From Camarhynchus parvulus (taxonomy: Eukaryota; Chordata; Aves; Passeriformes; Thraupidae): 64,000 nt of DNA. The translations under genes and the position numbers were made by a program. The notes beneath the pieces were generated by a model. The model saw nothing but the letters and a program-made list of their open reading frames with translations, was not told the DNA's origin and did no database searches. The stretch spans positions 15,981,733 through 16,045,732 of the forward strand of contig NC_044574.1 of assembly GCF_901933205.1 (NCBI RefSeq), given 5' to 3'. Shown here one piece after another: positions 24,938 through 34,700 of this stretch (its first letter is position 1; every line of letters starts with the position of its first letter).

Positions 24938-26939
24938 ATGAGATGAACTGAAGTTAGCTAAAAAACACATTTCAATGAACAACAATGCTTACAGCACAGA
25001 GCTCATAAACTGAAAAAACAGAGAACCAAAATGTAAACACTGAACAATCACAAAGCAAAAGAATTTTTATTCTGAGCAAATAAAAGAAATGCTGGAGCAT
25101 AAGGCCTTCATTAACTAAATACTGACTGTCAAAGTAAAATGCTGCTGAAACCTAGCAAGGCACCCCTAGAAAGAAAGAGTGGGTTATTGCTTTTTGCCCA
25201 CAACAATCCATCTGAATTCGTGCAGCAAAAATTGCAATTGAAGGTGCTGAAGTTTAATTTAGCACACCTCAGCAACGAAGGAGGGGAAAGTTGTTTCACA
25301 AGTCCCTCAAAAACTTTTCTAGTGTAACATCCATAAAGCAGCTGCAATCAGGAATTGGTCAAATATTAAAAGTACCACTAAAATAATATGTAAAAAGGCT
25401 AAGTTAGCACTGACAGCTTTTAGAGCAGGTTGTATATAAAATCCTGAAGAAATCACTCAGTGATACATATTTGCTCTTCTCACTTGAAAAACTCTACAAA
25501 TTATTACATGAATATGTACAGGGATGTAAGGAACAGAGTTGCAAGACAGTAACAAACAAGCAGCAGCAAACAAACCCTCATTCTAAATGGCAGCAACCCT
25601 CTGCAGCCAACAACTTAGGGCAAAACTGACAAACACTTGCCATGGTTTTAGGAGCAAAGAGCTGCTTAGAGTTTTTAGCCAGCACAAAGTGTATCACCAA
25701 TTGCTCCCCAGCAACGTTTCAAGGCTGGCAGTGGTAACAGGGATAGAAAAGCAGTTACCCCGTGGCGGTGCCCAATCAGAAAGCAGGTCACATCTCGTTA
25801 GCTGTATCATATACATTAAACGTCACAGATTCTCCATGGCTTAGCTGACAATTCAGGCATGTGTGTTTTATTTTATGATAACCTCATGTTATCTTAAAGA
25901 ATCACAATACAACAAACAGACAAACCTGAGACATATTGTGTGTCACAAACCTGGCAGATATTTGGCACTACATAAAGCCGTTTACTATAAAAGATTCATA
26001 CTTTTAAAAAGTCTTTTCAGGGCACCACTAATAGACTACTATGAAAAATTGCACCACCAAGAATGTTTGCTGCACAAACACAGACACATGGACAGAAATG
26101 CAGCCTGATTCACTTTCACTTCATTAGACTTGAAAAGTGTGCTTTACTTAACCATGTAAATAACAAGATGCAGCCCCCAGTATTTCTTTCTTTTTTTTTT
26201 TTCTTTTTTTTTTAATGACAAAAGCATTTCCCCCTCCCATTCAGTATGTTCTTCGCAGTGGCTGATCTGGATTTCGAAGCCAGGGTGTATAAACCACTAA
26301 CACATTTTACAAAGCATAACCAACAGTGAATGTAGTTTACATTACTGGGTACTTTTGACAGCTATATGATAAAGTAGTGAACTGACCATCTCTCTTGCTA
26401 AAAGCAACAGCATTCGAAATGTAAACACAAATTTCTCTTGTCGGTTGTCCCAAACATGTGTTCTTTAAGAGTAGCCTAGGAATAAGTTTTTAAAACTCCT
26501 CTCCCCTTTTCAGTTATCATCCATTTTTCATTTTAATGAGTTCACAGAACAAAATCAAAATGTTCTCCCTCTAAACCTGCAACATTCCAGAATTAATTTT
26601 GTGCAAAAGCCGAAGCAATACTTCACAATATCATAGCTGCAAATGCCAGCAGGACGGATCCTGAACAAACAACACACTAAGGCAAAGAAATTTCCTGAGA
26701 CCAGCGTTATAATCAATTCTGAAGTGCTGTACTGTAATTTCATGATTTCAGCCTAAGCTGGTATCTCCTCAAAGAGTTGCTCTGCGTGGAAACATAATGA
26801 GGGATTACCCAATTAAACTACTAAATTAATTAGGGTTCATGCCTGCATATACTGTACTGTCTAGTGGGACGCTTCAGCTGGAATTCGGGCTGAAACCAAC
26901 CACGGTCCATGCACAGGAAAACAAGGCTGGGGGACTTAC
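24938..26939. other. Promoter-proximal intron 1, no recognised element
   Basis: AT-rich sequence up to the exon 1 donor. A pyrimidine tract (26185-26214) is mostly T with a few C. Several short frames are open, none recognisable. Promoter-proximal first-intron sequence often holds enhancers, but nothing specific stands out. Confidence 0.5.
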
Positions 26940-26942
26940 CTC
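26934..26942 (-). other. LDB2: LDB2 exon 1 splice donor
   Basis: On the minus strand the exon ends GAG and the intron begins GTAAGT, the ideal U1 complement. The intron starts at 26939 and continues leftwards past the end of the window, because no acceptor followed by the known LDB2 exon 2 sequence (starting at the DSDNLWWDAF region) was found in any frame. Confidence 0.93.
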
Positions 26943-27071
26943 CGTCCGCGACTGCAGCCTCTTGTTCATTTCATATATTCGGTACTCTGGTTGCACCATG
27001 TATGGTGTGTGTCTCCTATAAAATGGGCCAAAAGGAGAAGAATAGAAAGGGTCATGTGGTGTGCTGGACAT
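26940..27071 (-). CDS. LDB2: LDB2 first coding exon (N-terminal 44 residues)
   Basis: The minus strand from the ATG at 27071 encodes 44 residues beginning MSSTPHDPFYSSPFG and ending NKRLQSRTE. I recognise this as the N terminus of LIM domain-binding protein 2 (CLIM1). The block RHTPY..QPEYRIYEMNKRLQ (residues 20-40) is the part shared with the paralogue LDB1, while the short MSSTPHDPFYSS start is the LDB2 form. LDB2 is a nuclear cofactor of about 370 residues that self-associates through its N-terminal half and binds LIM domains of LIM-homeodomain and LMO proteins through a C-terminal region, bridging enhancers and promoters. Only the segment ahead of the dimerisation domain is here. The exon ends after a complete GAG codon (phase 0), directly followed by GTAAGT; in known LDB2 the next residue is Asp, from exon 2. 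The start context has A at -3. The frame read past the donor runs into unrelated residues, which supports the splice boundary. Confidence 0.96.
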
Positions 27072-27121
27072 CTTGCCTGCTTGCAGAGATTCAAGCTACA
27101 CAGAGTATCATCAACATCCAT
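26966..27121 (-). other. Upstream ORF overlapping the LDB2 start codon
   Basis: An ATG at 27121-27119, 50 bases before the LDB2 start, opens a 51-codon frame that passes over the LDB2 ATG in another frame and ends at 26966, still inside exon 1 and before the donor. Its context is poor (T at -3, G at +4), whereas the LDB2 ATG has A at -3, so leaky scanning is plausible. Translation of this frame would reduce LDB2 output. The predicted peptide resembles nothing I know; any role is more likely regulatory than as a protein. Confidence 0.45.
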
Positions 27122-27186
27122 ACAGAGCACATGGGCTGTGTGTTCTTCACAGTACAAAGTAGCGGCGCGCACACACACACACACAT
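27091..27186 (-). other. Short upstream ORF in the LDB2 leader (31 codons)
   Basis: An ATG at 27186-27184, at the edge of the UG repeat, reads through the repeat as alternating Cys-Val codons and stops with TGA at 27093-27091, 19 bases before the LDB2 ATG. Two further in-frame ATGs (27132 and 27117) share the same stop. It matters only if transcription starts upstream of 27186, which I think likely but cannot prove. Confidence 0.4.
27165..27185. repeat. Alternating purine-pyrimidine GC/AC tract in the LDB2 leader
   Basis: Three GC units followed by about seven AC units make 21 bases of uninterrupted purine-pyrimidine alternation about 95 bases before the start codon. Such tracts are Z-DNA prone and length-polymorphic. 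In the minus-strand transcript it is a UG repeat ending in CGCGC. Confidence 0.8.
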
Positions 27187-27240
27187 CCAGGCTGCACGCA
27201 CTGGCTGGGGACTGCTGTGGGAGCCCGCTCCGGCGGAGAC

Positions 27241-27264
27241 GGGCGGGGGGGTTGGGGGAGCGGG
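27241..27264 (+). other. G-quadruplex motif, + strand, in the LDB2 leader
   Basis: Four G tracts (3, 7, 5 and 3 guanines) are separated by loops of 1, 2 and 3 bases, a canonical tight G4 pattern. It lies on the strand that is the template for LDB2; the complementary C-rich strand would be in the transcript. Its position 170-190 bases before the ATG suggests an effect on transcription rather than translation. Confidence 0.75.
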
Positions 27265-27323
27265 AGCGCACAGGCTCCAGACACGGAGAGGGAGGCTGGA
27301 TAGCTTCAGGCACCGCCGCTCGG

Positions 27324-27330
27324 TTTTAAA
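27324..27330 (-). promoter_or_regulatory. Alternative TATA-like element nearer the LDB2 start
   Basis: TTTAAAA on the minus strand, about 255 bases before the ATG, flanked by CpG-rich sequence. It would place a start site near 27295. It competes with the upstream candidate group and is a weak match. Confidence 0.25.
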
Positions 27331-27474
27331 GCAGCAGTTTCTGGAGGGGTCATTTCCTGTCCGCGCTGCCGACTAGTTCAGAAATGCCGTCCCCCCCTCC
27401 CCGCCTGGCAGAGGTGCGGGTTGGGGTTCGCTGTCCCCCCGCAGGCCCCCGCCGGAGCCGCGGCGGGCTCGTTA

Positions 27475-27508
27475 GCATATAGGTGGTTTAAAAGCTGCCT
27501 GAGCCAAT
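27475..27508 (-). promoter_or_regulatory. LDB2: Candidate LDB2 core promoter: CCAAT box plus AT-rich TATA-like elements
   Basis: Read on the minus strand, an ATTGG motif (CCAAT on +, 27504-27508, a typical NF-Y site in either orientation) is followed by TTTTAAA (27487-27493) and CTATATGC (27475-27482). The short AT-rich group stands out within the CpG island. If CTATATG acts as a TATA box the start site would be near 27450. No consensus TATAAA is present, so this may be a dispersed CpG-type promoter. Confidence 0.45.
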
Positions 27509-27991
27509 CACCCCGCGGGTAATGTCAGAAATGTGATTACTACAAAATACATAAACACAGGCCACGGCCATCCCGCCGCGGGCAGCGCCGCTTCCCCCGC
27601 GCCCGACGGCTCCCGCAGCGCCCGCTGCCCGCCCGGGGCGGCCGCCCCGCGCTGCCCGGGCCGGGGGCCGCACCCGGGGCACGGCACGGCACAAAGAAAT
27701 AGCCCCGCACGCCACACTTCACACAATGGAGAGCACTCGGATGCCAGCCGCAGAAACCTCCCAGAAAATGAGAAAGCACAAAGGGGCGGGTGGCAGAGCG
27801 GGACCCCCGGACGAGCAGCGGCAGTGCCCTTCGGCGGGGGTCAGCCCAACACGAATGGGGCGTTCTGGACGCCACTGTCCGGCGTGGAGGCGTCGGCAGC
27901 TAGGTGGGAAACTGCTCCCAGATTTTGGGATCACTGCTGGGCATAAATCCAGTAGCGGTTAGAGAGCGTTGCCAGTGAATAGCTGACATTC

Positions 27992-28029
27992 GGGAGGGGG
28001 GTCCCGAGGGAGGAGGGGAGGGCAAAGGG
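27992..28029 (+). other. Second G-quadruplex motif, + strand, upstream edge of the CpG island
   Basis: Six G tracts of three or more are separated by loops of 1, 6, 4, 1 and 4 bases. It lies about 0.9 kb upstream of the LDB2 ATG, on the same strand as the leader motif. Confidence 0.7.
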
Positions 28030-29830
28030 AGGAGATCACCCCTCGGAGGTGAGGGATGAACTTTATCTGTTGAATCATACTTGCAGGAAAGTGCTGGGAG
28101 CGGATACCACGTGAACGAAAAGTCCTAAAAATATAGAATAAACAAAATGGGCTCATGTGCTCCATGGGAAAGTGCCAGGTCTAGGAGGGGAGCCTTCAAA
28201 TTACCTGTACGAAAAAGTCCTCGAAGCACAGACTGTGTCCTCATACACAGCTGTAAAGTATCAGGCATTATTTACAGTACTGAATAAATGTAAAAACAAC
28301 AATAAACAGCGCTGAATTAATCTCTCATGTAAATTCATTCAAGCAAATGGAACCACTCTAGGAACAGATTTAGTTAACTAATATGATTAAGAGAATAACA
28401 ATGAGCTGCAGCCACAACGGTTCTCAGTCGGAGTGCTCTGCATGAGCGCTGCGGGATCGCCCATTTCACAGATGGGGAAATCAAGGCACACGCCATTACT
28501 TTTTCTAAATTTTTGTAATAATCCTGAAAAATATTTCAGCATGGTATGGCTTTACCCACTGTCAAAAATTTAATTCAAATCTGACTGAATGTAGGAATAT
28601 TTTAAGAGATATTTGAAAAATTCTAGTTTTCACTGGCATCTGGCTAATTCTGGAAAGTCTGACCTCTCTTTTCAGGATAAAATATGAAATTTCATACTTC
28701 ATATTCTACTGGCCACTGATCAGAACCATAATTTATCTTTCCCCTACCAGTAGTTGTTTAGCAAAACTATTTCTGAATGTTCTTATGGAATAACAGTTTC
28801 CATAAGAAGTGACGTATTGAGCTGTTTTTATAGACTTCCCACAGCTTCTGTCACTAAACACAGAGACAACAGATAATACATGAGGAATGTCATTTCTCTC
28901 TTTAAGAGCACCCCAGCTATGTAGCAATACTACACTGCCACTCCAGTACCATTACTGGAGGTGCTGAGTTTAATAAATAGCATGTGCAACGTTTGGCTCA
29001 GCAGTGCTGCAGTGACTGTGGCAGTGTTCTGCCAGGGCTTGCTGACCCCATGAAAACCCTGTAACATGGCTACACACCTACAAGAAAACTTCTCTGCATC
29101 TACCTTGTTCTTTAAAAGATCCCAACAAGGCTACCTTAAAACCTAAATCCAAAATGACCAGAAAAAATAGAGTTACAGTGCTAATAAACACAGTATTTAT
29201 AACCAAAGTAGGACATACTTTTAAAAATGTCAAAAAACCCCAACCAGAAATCTGCCAAGTTATGGATTTTACCTTCTTTGCAAAGCAAATCCAAAATATA
29301 ATGTATTTGCCTAAGAAAGGACACGCTGCTCTCTGTAATTAAAATGGTGGAATTTTGCATAGCTTGTAAGCTATTTCTCTTTTAAGGACTTTTTGATTAA
29401 GCTAAAATTCACTGTTTCACTGACGTTAAACATGGCAATAATATTAGTATTTTTATTTTGGCTGAGGTGGTGGGAAAGGAAGGAGCAGTAGAATCTGCTT
29501 TCATGAGTAGAAACCCCAGATATTCCCCTCAACCCCCTTATAAGAGCTTCTGTGTATGGGTCTAGCACAAAGCAAAAATATGCAGTGATATTTTAATAAT
29601 TCCCATTGATTAACTGGCAAATTATCCCACACCTACAGCCCACCAGCAAGAACCAAGTCCCAGGGTAGGAGCCTGCTAATTACAGGCTTCGGCAGCTCTT
29701 CCAGTTGCCTGTTATCATCTAGACTAGTGTGATGTGCAGAACAGCAAAACAGAAGGCAGAATCAAAGGAACATAAAGTTACAGGGATCCTGACAGTGTCA
29801 TCTTGATTCCCACTTGGATCTGCCGCCTTT
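28030..29830. other. LDB2 upstream flank, AT-rich, no recognised feature
   Basis: Composition falls back to AT-rich after the CpG island. No exon or repeat family recognised. Confidence 0.5.
28108..28113. promoter_or_regulatory. Palindromic E-box CACGTG
   Basis: A perfect CACGTG lies about 1.04 kb upstream of the LDB2 ATG. A single site of this length is expected by chance in a window of this size, so its significance is low. Confidence 0.2.
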
Positions 29831-30840
29831 TAAGTTTTGTGTGTGCTCTGGGGGCGTGGGTTAGGGGGCATGCAGCCAGCCCCACTGCCTGGCTGCTACC
29901 CAAAGTGGCCCAGGGGTCAAAGGCAAATAGCTGGCCCAAGATTTAGGACAGTCAATAAATTCCTTAATCTGGAAAACAAGTTTAATGAGAGCAGAGGAAA
30001 AAAAGAGGTGGAGGAAAACGAGAGGAAGAGACTAGTCTTCCCAAATCGGAAAATGAGTCTATTCCTGTGCCTGTGCATAGGCATGGCTACCAACAGATGA
30101 GGAAACCATGTGCAGAGTTGTCTTTATGTGGGCGTATGCACATGCAAATCCTGCTGCACCTCAAAGTGGTGAGACTTACACCAGCACCTGGAGGCCAGGA
30201 AGGACGTGCTGGGACACATCCTTGGTTCCCCAGTCCCCAAACCTGCACAGTGCATTGGCTTACCCTAACCCTGCCTGGATGCTGCACATGTGCAGGAAAC
30301 AAGGCACCAGAGCAGAGAGGGACCAGGACACAAGTTTGTGATTCCCAGCTGGCTGGAAGCGTGCCATTAGACCCACCACCAGACACAGGGCCACGTTTTG
30401 TGTCCCCCTGGTGAGGTGCTCACCACCACATGGCCCCTTGGCACCCCAAAGGAGGGCTGGGATAATCTGGCTGCTGCCTGGGTGCTGGATTGCCCTCTCC
30501 TGGGCAGAAACAGAAGGACCCACGCGAGTCAAGGATTCCTGACAGCTCAGGAGGACAATTTCCCTTCATTTTGGGGGAAAGCATGGGTCTGGTGGAGCAG
30601 AAGGGGGCATGTCCTCTGTCTCTGCATTTACCTCTGTGATACCTGTAGCACCTCTGAGTTGCACTACAGTAGAAGAATCAAAAACCAAGAGCAGAAACTT
30701 CCAGACAAAAGCAGGGAGCAAGAAAGGATGAAACAGAGCAATCTGTTCATCTGTCCATGCTGGACCACCTGGCACAGGGGGTCCTGCCCAGCCTGCACTG
30801 GGAGGGATCCTGTGCTGCCACTGCCCCAGCACGCCGGGGA
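29831..30840. other. GC-richer lead-in to the minisatellite
   Basis: A moderately GC-rich block with open frames on both strands (for example 29837-30100 on + and 30087-30386 on -). None has a recognisable domain, and overlapping frames on both strands point to composition. The + strand frame that begins at 30398 runs on into the repeat array. Confidence 0.4.
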
Positions 30841-31715
30841 CAGCCCTGGAGCACAGCCCTGCCACAGACACAGCCCTGCCACAGCCACAGCCCTGGAGTA
30901 CAGCCCTGCCACAGCCACAGCCCTGCCACAGCCACAGCCCTGGAGCACAGCCCTGCCACAGACACAGCCCTGCCACAGACACAGCCCTGGAGCACAGCCC
31001 TGCCACAGACACAGCCCTGCCACAGACACAGCCCTGGAGCACAGCCCTGCCACAGACACAGCCCTGGAGTACAGCCCTACCACAGGCACAGCCCTGCCAC
31101 AGACACAGCCCAGGAGCACAGCTCTGCCACAGGCACAGCCCTGGAACACAGCCCTGCCCTGGAGCACAGCCCTGCCAAGGCACAGCCCTGCCAAGGGCAC
31201 AGCCCAGGAGCACAGCCCTGCCACAGACACAGCCCTACCACAGGCACAGCACTGGAGCACAGCCCAGGAACACAGCCCTGCCACAGGCACAGCCCTGGAG
31301 CACAGCCCTGCCACAAGCACAGCCCAGGAGCACAGCCCTGGCACAGACACAGCCCTGGAACACAGCCCTGCCAAGGCACAGCCCTGCCAAGGGCACAGCC
31401 CAGGAACGCAGCCCTGCCACAGACACAGTCCTACCACAGGCACAGCCCTGGAGCACAGCCCAGGAGCACAGCCCTGCCACAGGCACAGCCCTGGAGTACA
31501 GCCCTGCCCGGGAGCACAGCCCTGCCACAGGCACAGCCCTGGCACAGACACTGCCCTGCCACAGGCACAGCCCTGCCACAGGCACAGCCCAGGAGCACAG
31601 CCCTGGCACAGACACCGCCCTGGAGCACAGCCCTGCCCGGGAGCACAGCCCTGCCACAGGCACAGCCCTGGCACAGGCACAGCCCTCGCCCTGCCACAGG
31701 CACAGCCCTCGCCTG
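30841..31715 (+). repeat. Minisatellite of 13-bp and 17-bp modules with higher-order structure
   Basis: About 55 modules in tandem. The long module L is CCCTGCCACAGACACAG (17 bp, with C, G or A variants) and the short module S is CCCTGGAGCACAG (13 bp, or CCCAGGAGCACAG). From 30846 the order is S-L-L repeated four times, then S-L, S-L-L, giving a 47-bp higher-order unit; further on the order degrades. Larger blocks are also duplicated: the CCCTGCCAAGG-containing stretch recurs with an offset of about 196 bp (31170 and 31366), and the CCCTGCCCGGGAGC-containing stretch with an offset of about 129 bp (31502 and 31631). The array is C-rich on + and G-rich on -. Because 47 is not a multiple of 3 and the modules lack stops, long open frames appear in several + and - frames (up to 457 codons including flank); these are artefacts of the repeat. 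Confidence 0.95.
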
Positions 31716-34700
31716 CCAGGCTGACAATGGAAGCAGCTCTGAAGGCAGCTCTATTTTTAATAACTGCTTAGTAATAATAATCATAATAATGTAGAAAAAC
31801 GATACAGCTGAAAATAGGTGTAATTGCTGTATTTATCCCTCGTATGTGTTGACTGTTCATTCTCTGTCAGAAATCAGGTTTACAAGGATACATTTAAGGT
31901 GGTTTGTAGCAGTTGAAAGACCGTAAAGGAGAGACTGATCTTAGTTAAAGACACATAGCATATGAAGAGATAGAAACTACAGTACTTGAATGTTGAGAAT
32001 GCTCAAGTAAGCAAGATTGTTTTTTTAAAAACTAACAACACTACATTTTCATAACCTTTGTTTATACAAAAGCCAAATAGTACTGAAGAGTTCTGATGGA
32101 GTGGCCTTAGGTAAAAGAACAAAACTGTTTTCCTGTGAATACTCAAGAGTGACTACATGAAATACGCTTATCAAAAACTGGGATGCACAATGAAGAACCA
32201 CCAGCAGTACCCAACCATCTGTAACATATACTCAACTGCACAGCTCAGATACAGATTTTGACAGGCTTCAGGTTACTTCCATTCATTTCTACAGCTATAG
32301 AATAGAGTGTACCAGATGCTTGCAATTTATAGCAAAAGTAGAACCTGTAATTTGTTTGCATTAAATATTAGTACATTGAAATAAAAATATATTCCAGAAA
32401 AAAGTGCCCTTTCACAGATAATTTGTGGACAGGAAACCAAATAAATCTGTTCAATCCATTGTTAAAAAAAAGTTTCTGAGCTCAGTGTACACTTCCAGAC
32501 TTTTTGTATGTAGATTACATTTTATTTTTGTTGTAATAATTTTCATTTTCTGTCATTAATGAATGACATGATTGTTTTTATCAGAAGGGTTTTTAAAAAA
32601 TCCATAAGTAGGACCCACCAAAACTACTGTATTTCAGAGTGTGGAAAGAAGGGTTCACATCTTTTAAATGCTTCAGGCTTTTTGCAGACTCAAGCGTACC
32701 TTGCATAAATTACATGTAATTATCATTCAATACAAATGAAAATTCTAAGAATTCTCTTCCCATATTTAATCCTAGAAAATTAGAGTTACAGCTCCAGCAC
32801 TCACTAGTGATGCTAGAAGTACTTCTGAATTGATGATAACACAGAAGGGATTTTGGATGTTTTTGAGTTCTTCAGTGTACACAACGTCTTTGTCCTCAAT
32901 CAAAATGGATATTTAATTTTGTCTGGAAACTTTATGAATGCTCAGCTGAAAGCAGTCTTTGAGGAGCCTGCCCATGCCTGACTGAGCAGTCTGTCTGCTT
33001 TACTCATCCAGGACCTGCACAGTACCTGAAGGAGACAGAGCAGGGGATGTAAATATGGAACAAACTTGGAGCGGTGAAAATCTTACCTTGACGTTACGTT
33101 GATTGGCCTTTTAAGCCCACCAAGATATAGCAGAGAAACTGACTTACCATCTCTCTGATTAAGCTGTGGTAAGCCAGTGCTGTGTGTTTAAGTGTCCTCC
33201 CTTTGTGCCATTGCAGAGGGATGCTGGTCTGTAGGAGCTCCCAGCTGCAGTCCAGCTCCTCAGCTCACAGCAGACTCGTGCTTTAAGCCTAAGTGGCTTC
33301 GTTTTGCTCTTCACAATGCTGTCAATGAAGCTCCTGAGTGGACAGTGGACTTGGGCAGCCTCCACCCATCCTGCATCACACCTGGGCACTGTAACTCCAA
33401 AGTACTTTGTGACCATGTGAGGGGGACTACTGTTAGGGGAATTAGGTGCTGGGAGGAAAGTAAGAGGTCTAAAGTGTGATATTATTCAGACCTTGACCTC
33501 CAGGGAAGCTTCTCTGGGCTGCAGCAGCTTCAGGAGACCAAGGAATATCTGTCCATTGGTAGCATCTTCCAGACTAGTAAAACAGCAAAGAGATTTAATA
33601 TACCTTGGTTTTGTTGAATCTCTGAGGACACAATGAAGGCTGCTTTCAAGAATACAGCAGCTTCAAGATCACTTATGTCTTATTTTGTTCCATCTCCCCT
33701 TTTCCTTCATATTGTACATACCTGCCCATAGCCCCTTTTGGAGCAGAATTCCTTTTCCATGAATCATACCCACCTTGGTAACTTCCCACTCTACAAACTG
33801 GGTTTCCCCTCCCCCACCCCCTGCACGGGGCTGCATGCTGCTGAAGTTTGGGGTGGATTTTCGCTGGAGACTGATGCTGGGAAAGACTGTTGGAAGCAAC
33901 TGAGATTCTCCACTCAAAGTGCTCAGCAAGTTTGGCTGGGAGTGTTTTCCCTGAAGAGAGTATGAAGAAGTGGTGCTGAGGATGGTGAATCTGGAGCAGT
34001 CAAACGGGGGAAAGAAAGGGATGAAATTCCTGTAATTTGCCTTTTGCAGCCATCTCCCAGTGGCTGAGGAAGAAAACAGCCTTCAGCAGCAGAGAAGACA
34101 GTGCTGCGGTTTATAGCATTGGCAGACAGCCAAAAAAAAATCTCCAAAGAAGTGGGGGAGGCTGCAGGAGCAGACTATGGTCTGGCAGACTGACCCTCCA
34201 GCAAAAAATCAGACAGGTCAGGAGAGAGAAAAGGGCCTGAAGCATCTGAACCACTTTCTGATATTCTAGTTTCCCTTACAGACAAGCTAAAAAGAATAAG
34301 AATTAAATGCAGGTGGCACAGTCACTCAGCTTTAATGTATTAGGCAATGTTTTATTTCAAGTTTCTTTAGTCTCAGTCCAAAGCAAGAATCATGATAACT
34401 ACCCTTTAATATGGTAAGAAATAAACAACACTAGGCTTCAACACACTCTTTAAGCAACCCTTCCTCCCTAACCTGGCTCTTAGAACAGATATGCAAATAT
34501 GAAAAAGAGATTCTCGCTTTGGCTGGTGATTTACCAGAGATGTTCATTTTGGCTGGCTTTTCCTACCTGGAAAAGCTTAGTATTCCTTCTACATAACCAA
34601 CTCCACCATACCAATTTACCTGTTACACACCTCACCCACTGCTCAACTTCCAGCATATTTCAATTAGTTGAAAGATTACTTTTTAAAGGACTCAACCGGG

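Larger units (their letters stand above)
1..26939 (-). other. LDB2: LDB2 intron 1 (5' portion, incomplete)
   Basis: All sequence left of the exon 1 donor should be transcribed as LDB2 intron 1 on the minus strand. It is AT-rich, and I see no coding exon in it. LDB2 is known to be a very long gene with large introns, so at least 27 kb of intron 1 is expected. The intron holds simple repeats, one old SINE, one CR1 remnant, a homeodomain-site cluster and an unexplained 675-bp open frame on the + strand; these are listed separately. Confidence 0.9.
27072..27300 (-). other. LDB2: LDB2 5' untranslated region (minimum extent inferred)
   Basis: The sequence directly upstream of the LDB2 ATG on the minus strand is the 5' leader. 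It becomes GC-rich away from the ATG. The transcript start is not determined: a TTTAAAA element (27324-27330) would place it near 27295, while the CCAAT/TATATG group (27475-27508) would place it near 27450. In mRNA sense the leader contains a CU-rich stretch at 27241-27264, a UG repeat running into CGCGC at 27165-27185, and several upstream AUGs between 27186 and 27115. Confidence 0.65.
27160..27965. promoter_or_regulatory. LDB2: CpG island at the LDB2 promoter
   Basis: The window is otherwise CpG-poor, but this stretch is dense in CpG and G+C, most strongly at 27380-27470 and 27570-27700. It contains a NotI site at 27638-27645 within a 16-bp palindrome (27634-27649) that places two GC boxes back to back. 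It spans the first exon leader and the region upstream, as expected for a developmental-regulator promoter. The minus-strand orientation follows from exon 1. Divergent + strand transcription is possible but nothing in the sequence shows it. The open frames running through the island on both strands are products of GC richness. Confidence 0.88.

Noticed and set aside
27311..27313. 115-codon upstream frame starting at 27313 on the minus strand
   Set aside because: The codon there is GTG, not ATG; the first real ATG in that frame is at 27121, so only 51 codons are considered.
26909..27376. 155-codon + strand open frame across the LDB2 first exon
   Set aside because: It is the antisense shadow of LDB2 exon 1 and its GC-rich leader; the minus strand carries the recognisable protein and splice donor.
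27634..27649. 16-bp GC palindrome as a special element
   Set aside because: It is two Sp1-type GC boxes meeting at a NotI site, which is common in CpG islands; noted under the island only.
27488..27962. Several overlapping open frames on both strands in the CpG island
   Set aside because: GC-rich, stop-poor sequence; Ala/Arg/Gly/Pro-rich translations with no domain, and both strands are open at once.
30841..31715. Possible CRISPR array or repeat-protein gene
   Set aside because: Modules are contiguous with no unique spacers and the genome is eukaryotic; the open frames exist in several frames and both strands, so they derive from the repeat.
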